Source: Podospora pseudocomata
Taxonomy: Eukaryota > Ascomycota > Sordariomycetes > Sordariales > Podosporaceae
Direction: 5' to 3'
NCBI RefSeq assembly: GCF_035222375.1
Contig: NW_026946363.1
Coordinates: forward strand, 2,666,001-2,730,000
Length of the DNA: 64,000 nt
The notes beneath the pieces are model-generated. The model had not been told where the DNA came from, did no database searches, and saw only the letters and a list, made by a program, of their open reading frames with translations. A program made the translations under genes and the position numbers. Below, one piece after another: positions 59,216 through 64,000 of the stretch; positions within the stretch are counted from its first letter, which is position 1; each line of letters starts with the position of its first letter.

Positions 59216-60171
59216 ATGCGTGTCTCGAACAATTTCTCCCTTGTCCTCCTCGCTGCCGGCGTGACAGCCCAGTCGGTCGAGCCTGAGACAGGCGTATGTT
59301 CTCCCTATTCCGAACCAATTGACCTCGAATAACATCACTGACTGGTATCGTGTAGAAACTCGGCGATGCCACCATCGTAAGCAACAACCCCGTCGGGGTC
59401 GTGTACAAGGCCGTCCTGCCGGCGGAGGCTTGGTTCAAGCCGGCGTATCCAGATGGGGGGAATATCGAGGGGGAGGTCACTGCTGTGGCTGCCGAGTCGG
59501 GGGAGGGAGTGGTGTATACATACAAGCTCTCCAACCTGCCCAAGGAGGGCGGGCCGTTCCGTATGTCTTTTCTTTTTCGTTACCCCCCCGCCCCATATGG
59601 CATCGTTGTTAACACTTATGATGTAGCCTACCACCTCCACGTCGCCCCTGTCCCCGCCGACGGGAACTGCACCGTCACGCTCGCCCACTTGGATCCGTTT
59701 ATCCGTGGGGAAAACACGTCTTGCAACCCGTTTGCTCCGCAGACGTGCCAGGTTGGGGATTTGAGCGGCAAGTTTGGGGAGATCAGACCTGAGGAGGATG
59801 GGACGTGGGAGACGACGTATACGGACTTGTACTCGTCGACGCTTGAGGGGTTGGGAAGTTTCTTTGGGAACAGGAGCATCGTGTTTCATTATCCTAACAA
59901 GACTAGGATTAGCTGTGCCAACTTCGAGAAGGTGGAAGGGGGGGTGAGCAGCAGTGTGACGGTGCTGCCGACGGTGACGGGTAATGGGAGTTATACTATT
60001 CTGCCTACGGGGGGTGTGAGCACTACTACCGGAGGGGGGCCGAGCACCACGAGTGATGCGGGGGCTGGGACGGAGACGACCACGTCGCCTCCTTTGAGTG
60101 GAGCTGCTGGGTTGAGGGGGAGTGCGATTGGGGCGTTGGTTGTGGGGGCGGTGGTTATGTTTATGTTGTAA
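59216..60171 (+). CDS. GPI-anchored Cu-only superoxide dismutase
   Basis: Three exons (59216-59293, 59356-59560, 59627-60171) give 275 residues. A signal peptide (MRVSNNFSLVLLAAGVTAQS) and a C-terminal hydrophobic tail (GSAIGALVVGAVVMFML) after a Ser/Thr/Gly stretch point to a GPI-anchored cell-surface protein. The core matches the fungal Cu-only SOD family of Candida Sod4/5/6: copper ligands H97, H99 (YHLHV), H115 (LAHLDP) and H182 (VFHYPN), the segment CQVGDLSGKFG, and R188 in NKTRISCANF. The 16-residue step between H99 and H115 equals that in Sod5. The zinc-binding loop histidines of ordinary Cu/Zn SODs are absent. It should disproportionate extracellular superoxide. The 66-nt second intron is a multiple of three without stops. 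Confidence 0.85.
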
Positions 60172-60967
60172 GGGGGGTTAAAGTGATGGAGGGTGGGAGG
60201 ATTGAGGCGTTGGGGGGCGTATTAAATTGGTTTTTCTTTTCTTGCTTGAGATTCTTTGGTAGATGAAAGCTAGGTTTATTGTGTTGCTTTGGGCATGGTT
60301 AATTTGGGAGGGAATGAAGGACTATGATAGGGTAATGTTTATAGCTGAATGCAATGGTCTTGATATGTTGATGGGAGAGATGGGGCTGTGACTTGGTAAT
60401 GGTGGTGATTGCAACTCAGAGGGGCTCTCGATCGAGTAGTGCCTTGAAAAGTATGTTGAAACTGGAATTGGAAACTGAAATCCAAGTGACGGTGATAATG
60501 TGTCATTGTTATGGTCATTTCGGACCGTAATAAGAGTGTCGTGGTGTGTTGTTGCTGCATGGTGGTGGTCATGATGATTGTGATTTTGTCTTTTGCCAGA
60601 GGTCAAAGGGGGTCAGTTACTGTGGGGAGAAGGTTTGTTTTCAATGTCTGGAATATCGAGAGCTGATAATGCTAGAAAAGTGATGTGCTATGAGTATGAT
60701 GGGGAGTGTGTTGGGACTTGAGCAGCGTCTTTCTGCTCTCTTCGGTCATCGAGGCAATGCGTTGGTACAGCCGGGGAGTACAGGGACATGTTTCTCACCT
60801 AGCTACCTAAATTACCTAGGTAATAACCAAGCTATCTAGTTGCTTCAGAGAGGAGGGATTCGAAGGAATAGGTGTGTAGATTTGCAGACGAGCAGTCTCC
60901 TTCTAATGTCTAGGATGACGATAGTGCATGGGGGTATGGGTTGATCTTTTTTCTTCGCACTTTGTAA

Positions 60968-61318
60968 GAGAGAACATGCACGGAGCCCCTTAATTATCTT
61001 GCCAACATCCCCCCTTTAATGTAATATTTAACCATATTTGGAAGCATAATTATTGAGGGTTGAAAGGTATTTAATAGACTCTAAAAGATAGTTAAAAGAC
61101 GATATAAGGTACTTAAGAGGCCTTGAAAGATGGTTAAGAGGCCTGGAAAGATAGTTTAAGGGCTTCAAAGGATAGTTCGAAGGCCATTAAAGATAAATTA
61201 AACGCTTATTATTTTTCCCTAAAAGCATTTTATTGCATTATATTATAGGAAAGGTAAGTAAATAGGTAGGCAAGGGAGCACTAATAAGATCAATAAGGGG
61301 CTCCGTCGAGGTTCTCTC
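60968..61318 (-). mobile_element. hAT-like MITE, copy B
   Basis: A 351-bp element with inverted ends GAGAGAACATGCACGGAGCC and, reversed, GAGAGAACCTCGACGGAGCC. The flanks CTTTGTAA (60960-60967) and CTTTTTAA (61319-61326) form an 8-bp target duplication with one change. The interior has five or six degenerate copies of a 20-21-bp unit like AGATGGTTAAGAGGCCTTGA at about 61083-61200. Relative to copy A at 39700-39958 it is inverted; both share the termini and the segment around GTTTAA(A/T)TTATCTTTAA. It has no coding capacity. Confidence 0.8.
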
Positions 61319-62513
61319 CTTTTTAAATAAGAGGCGGGTTTCATTATTTGGGAGGCGAACTCACGGGTGGGGTGCTGGTGTTGATGTGAAAGAATGGAAG
61401 TCCAGCAGTCGAAAAGAAAACAGGGACAAGGGCAGTGCTGTTAGTAAGAGTATAGATCTACCATAGATAACTGCTCGGGACGCCGGGTACTTCTCTTTAA
61501 GAGCTCAATAATGGGTGATGCAGGGGTTGTGACCGTTGAGCGATCTGGGGGGGTGATTGGAGCTGCTGTTGGAAGGAAGTTGGGGTTAAGAGGTGAGGGC
61601 TGTGAGGCGAGAGTGAGATGTGAAAAGATAGCTTTTGCCAACATGAGTGGAGAGTGAAGAGAAATTTCGTGTCAAAGCACGATCTATACCGAGGCACTTG
61701 CTTCTGAACGACCGATGGTGTTTTTGCTGAGTCCTGGGTGAGGTGAGGTTTCGATCTGTGTAAGTGGGTTAGGGTTGTGGGTCAGGATATCAGCTTGGGT
61801 GAGCTATGTCAGGAAAAGGATATACTAAAGAAACATCCTTCAAGACGTATGTTGGAAAGCACTGAAACTTTTGATTAGCACTTGTCTTGACAGTGATACC
61901 AAATCCCATGATGGCTCCGAAGCTGCTTGGCTTGCTCTACCTACACGTGGTGCGCAAAATTGTTCCAAGAGTGATACTGTTCCACATCCGATAGTGAGGC
62001 AATAATTCATCCTGAAAAAAAAGAAAACAGAAGCCTCATTGTTGCGAGACTGGACCTTGAGATGCTCATTGGTTCCAGTGGCCATCCCTTGAGCGGAACT
62101 GGCCCCGCGTCAACTGCGCTTCGACCGCGGCGGCGGCAGTATCCGACATTTCCTGAGCCGGCAAGGAACCCGTATCGGATCGTGAGGCTGTGGCACATCG
62201 GACCGGAAGCCTTGGTGTCTCCTCGGCTCCATGAGAGCTTGACAATGAGAGGCAAGTACCTTGCCTGATCGCCTGATCGACTGATGAAGCGCGTGATGGC
62301 TAGAGGATTTGTTGACTGGATTCCCGGTTTGCTACCCCAGCTATGCTAGTGGTGGCCTTCAAGGTGCTCGCAGACCTCCAAAAACTTGATGATATGCAAG
62401 CGAGCCCTGGCAGGCTGAACGCTGGGGAGGTTTGGGGGTGTTGCTAACTTTTTTGGGGAAGCCGGCAGTTCTTTCCGGGGGTTCCTGGCGGCGATCATCT
62501 TTTTAGTGGGGCT

Positions 62514-62526
62514 ACCCGCTGCGGGT
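62514..62526. promoter_or_regulatory. ACCCGC palindrome
   Basis: ACCCGCTGCGGGT is a perfect inverted repeat around one T, and a third half-site AACCCGC lies 12 bp downstream. Zinc-cluster factors bind inverted CGG-type half-sites, but no gene is visible nearby. Confidence 0.25.
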
Positions 62527-64000
62527 TCATGCTGAAGAAACCCGCTGTGGGGTTGTCAACCTGGGTTCCCGGTGTAGCATGGTTACAACCTCATCAATTG
62601 AGATGTCGACTGGCAGCGGTGATGTTCAGGCACGGAAAGCCATAACAGCTGTGCAACCTGCCGCGGGAGCGCATTAATTCTCCTGATATTGGGATCGATG
62701 ACGAGGCATCCAGTGAAGAGCTCGAGGTGAGTGGGAGGGAGGAGGGATCGAGGTTCCAGGGTGTGGTTGGCTGCCGTTGGTGTTACATCGAATGCAGTGC
62801 TGATCAATGTCTCAGTCTCAGCTGTTTTTTCCTTGTGAAAACCCTCCTCGGATCTGGACTACCAGCGTTGCTGGCGACTCATGATGGACATCTTCTTTCT
62901 TGTGCTCTTGTCGCAATCATCATGATGGTATCCGACGCTGTGGTAGTGGCCATGCTCAGCAATAATACCCCGGGAAGAGGCTGGGGTGATTAGCTCCGAG
63001 GATTGGCCGGCCAAGGAGCCTTTGACAAACGACAGTCTTGATCTGAGAGTTGTCGGTCAGTAGCTAAGTACACAACTACAGTACAGTACTAGTGAGCCAT
63101 TGGAACTGACTTGATCAAGATAGATAGTTAGGAGTCGAGGTGGAGTCATGACCACACCCTGTATTCGGCCGAGAGAAACCTTATCGTCGGGTCTCTCGTA
63201 ATCTTTGCCAGGGTGCTTTCCAGGCGCCTGGTCTGCCATCCTCAAGTATGTAGAGACCGAGCCTTGCTTGACCGACGACTGCCGAGTTTCCCAGGAGAGA
63301 TATCTTCAGAAGTAAATGGAACCTAGCTGTCGATCTACACCATCAATGCCCTTTCGGTCAGGTCACGGTTCACGCTAGGTTACCACCGGTGCGGACAAAA
63401 AGCATCTTGGCTGGTTTGGCGATCCTGCCGGCAGCTGCGATCTCTTGGATGGTGGGGCTGCAGACTAGTGTATGATATCGTAGACTGGAGCTAACATCCT
63501 CAACAGATAGACCCCACGACGAGCGACACGCATACGTACACGCAGCCCAATGAGGAGATCTACCGCAAACGACCAGTCGTGGCGTTCTGTCATCTTGGAA
63601 TCCAGCTGCCAACTGCAACCCTCAACACCACCCTCCTCTTCCGAAAGGAGAAAAGGCCTCCTGCAACATCAACCCATGTTGCCCTTTTGATCTCATATCG
63701 GCGACCGTCACGTCCCCGGGTGCAGTTGGAACCCTGCCTTCTTCTCAAAGCGGTCAACTGATGGCAAGAATCGAGGTGAATCCGGTCGCTCTCCAAACTG
63801 CCGTTGTCCCTCTGTCACAGTTGGTTAGGGCGAACTCGTACCCTGCAGGTAATACTTGAAGAAGCGCTTACACTCGATGACCAATGGTCTTTCAAGACCA
63901 GGATGGCTCTTACTACACCTCCCTGTGATATTGACTGGATACATATCCTGGGGTCGTCGTCCGGTTTCCGAGCAATCCCTTTGCAGATCAGGCCAGCCAA

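Larger units (their letters stand above)
60172..64000. other. 3.8-kb gene-poor end of the window
   Basis: No convincing gene was found. Contents: 3' flank of the SOD gene; a 12-bp palindrome TTACCTAGGTAA at 60812-60823; the hAT-like MITE at 60968-61318; a telobox GGGTTAGGGTT near 61767; a 13-bp palindrome at 62514-62526; and short frames without domains. Base composition is mixed, not uniformly AT-rich. Confidence 0.5.

Noticed and set aside
62062-62993. Short plus-strand frames near the window end
   Set aside because: No domain, no splice-consistent neighbours and inconsistent codon use; left as non-coding.

Overview
The window is a piece of nuclear chromosome from a filamentous ascomycete, most likely a member of the Sordariales (Sordariomycetes). 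The grounds are short GT-AG introns (about 50-110 nt, a few longer), C-ending codons in the highly expressed genes, and the protein types present: FunK1-type kinase, NACHT-domain NLR, WLM protease with RanBP2-like fingers, and a fungal cell-surface copper SOD. The order is inferred from protein character, not from a search. Gene density is about one gene per 2.5-3 kb up to 54 kb and falls sharply after 55 kb. No rRNA, organelle DNA, virus-like or LTR element was recognised.

Layout. 0.8-2.6 kb: F-box/JmjC protein (-). 3.4-5.0: eIF4A (+). 5.8-7.5: YRA1/ALY mRNA export adaptor (+). 8.1-9.1: 6PGDH-like oxidoreductase (+), then a degenerate tRNA-like element. 9.6-11.3: mitochondrial FIST-like protein (-). 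11.9-12.1: small acidic protein (+). 12.6-13.3: an unusual array built on TGTGAAA. 13.7-17.8: large F-box/propeller protein ending in a CaaX box (-). 19.7-21.1: APN1 (+). 21.4-25.0: BUB1/MadBub checkpoint kinase (-). 25.6-28.0: broken NLR gene. 28.5-29.9: enolase (-). 31.8-35.0: M1 aminopeptidase with two candidate starts (+). 36.2-36.8: small secreted Cys protein (+). 37.3-38.9: WSS1 protease (+). 39.7-40.0: MITE. 40.8-42.1: Cys-rich protein (-). 43.4-45.7: mitochondrial intermediate peptidase (-). 46.1-46.6: a second, different MITE. 46.8-47.8: MICOS Mic26/27 (+). 48.1-49.2: mitochondrial TPP carrier (-). 50.6-51.8: unknown conserved-looking protein (+). 52.6-53.7: mitoribosomal mS42 (+). 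54.6-55.3: weak gene model. 56.1-56.9: FunK1 fragment. 59.2-60.2: GPI-anchored Cu-only SOD (+). 60.2-64.0: gene-poor DNA with another MITE copy.

The genes do not form one pathway. Mitochondrial functions are over-represented (OCT1, Mic26/27, TPC1, mS42, the leader form of the aminopeptidase, and the FIST-like protein). A second group concerns genome maintenance and ubiquitin/SUMO biology (APN1, WSS1, BUB1, two F-box proteins). Five promoters carry a TTAGGG telobox. The most unusual signals are the CaaX-terminated F-box protein, the 600-bp TGTGAAA array, a hAT-type MITE family with 8-bp target duplications, and a MITE with 22-bp identical inverted termini. Exon limits were placed by hand from splice consensus and reading phase. 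Names given to proteins rest on motif recognition.
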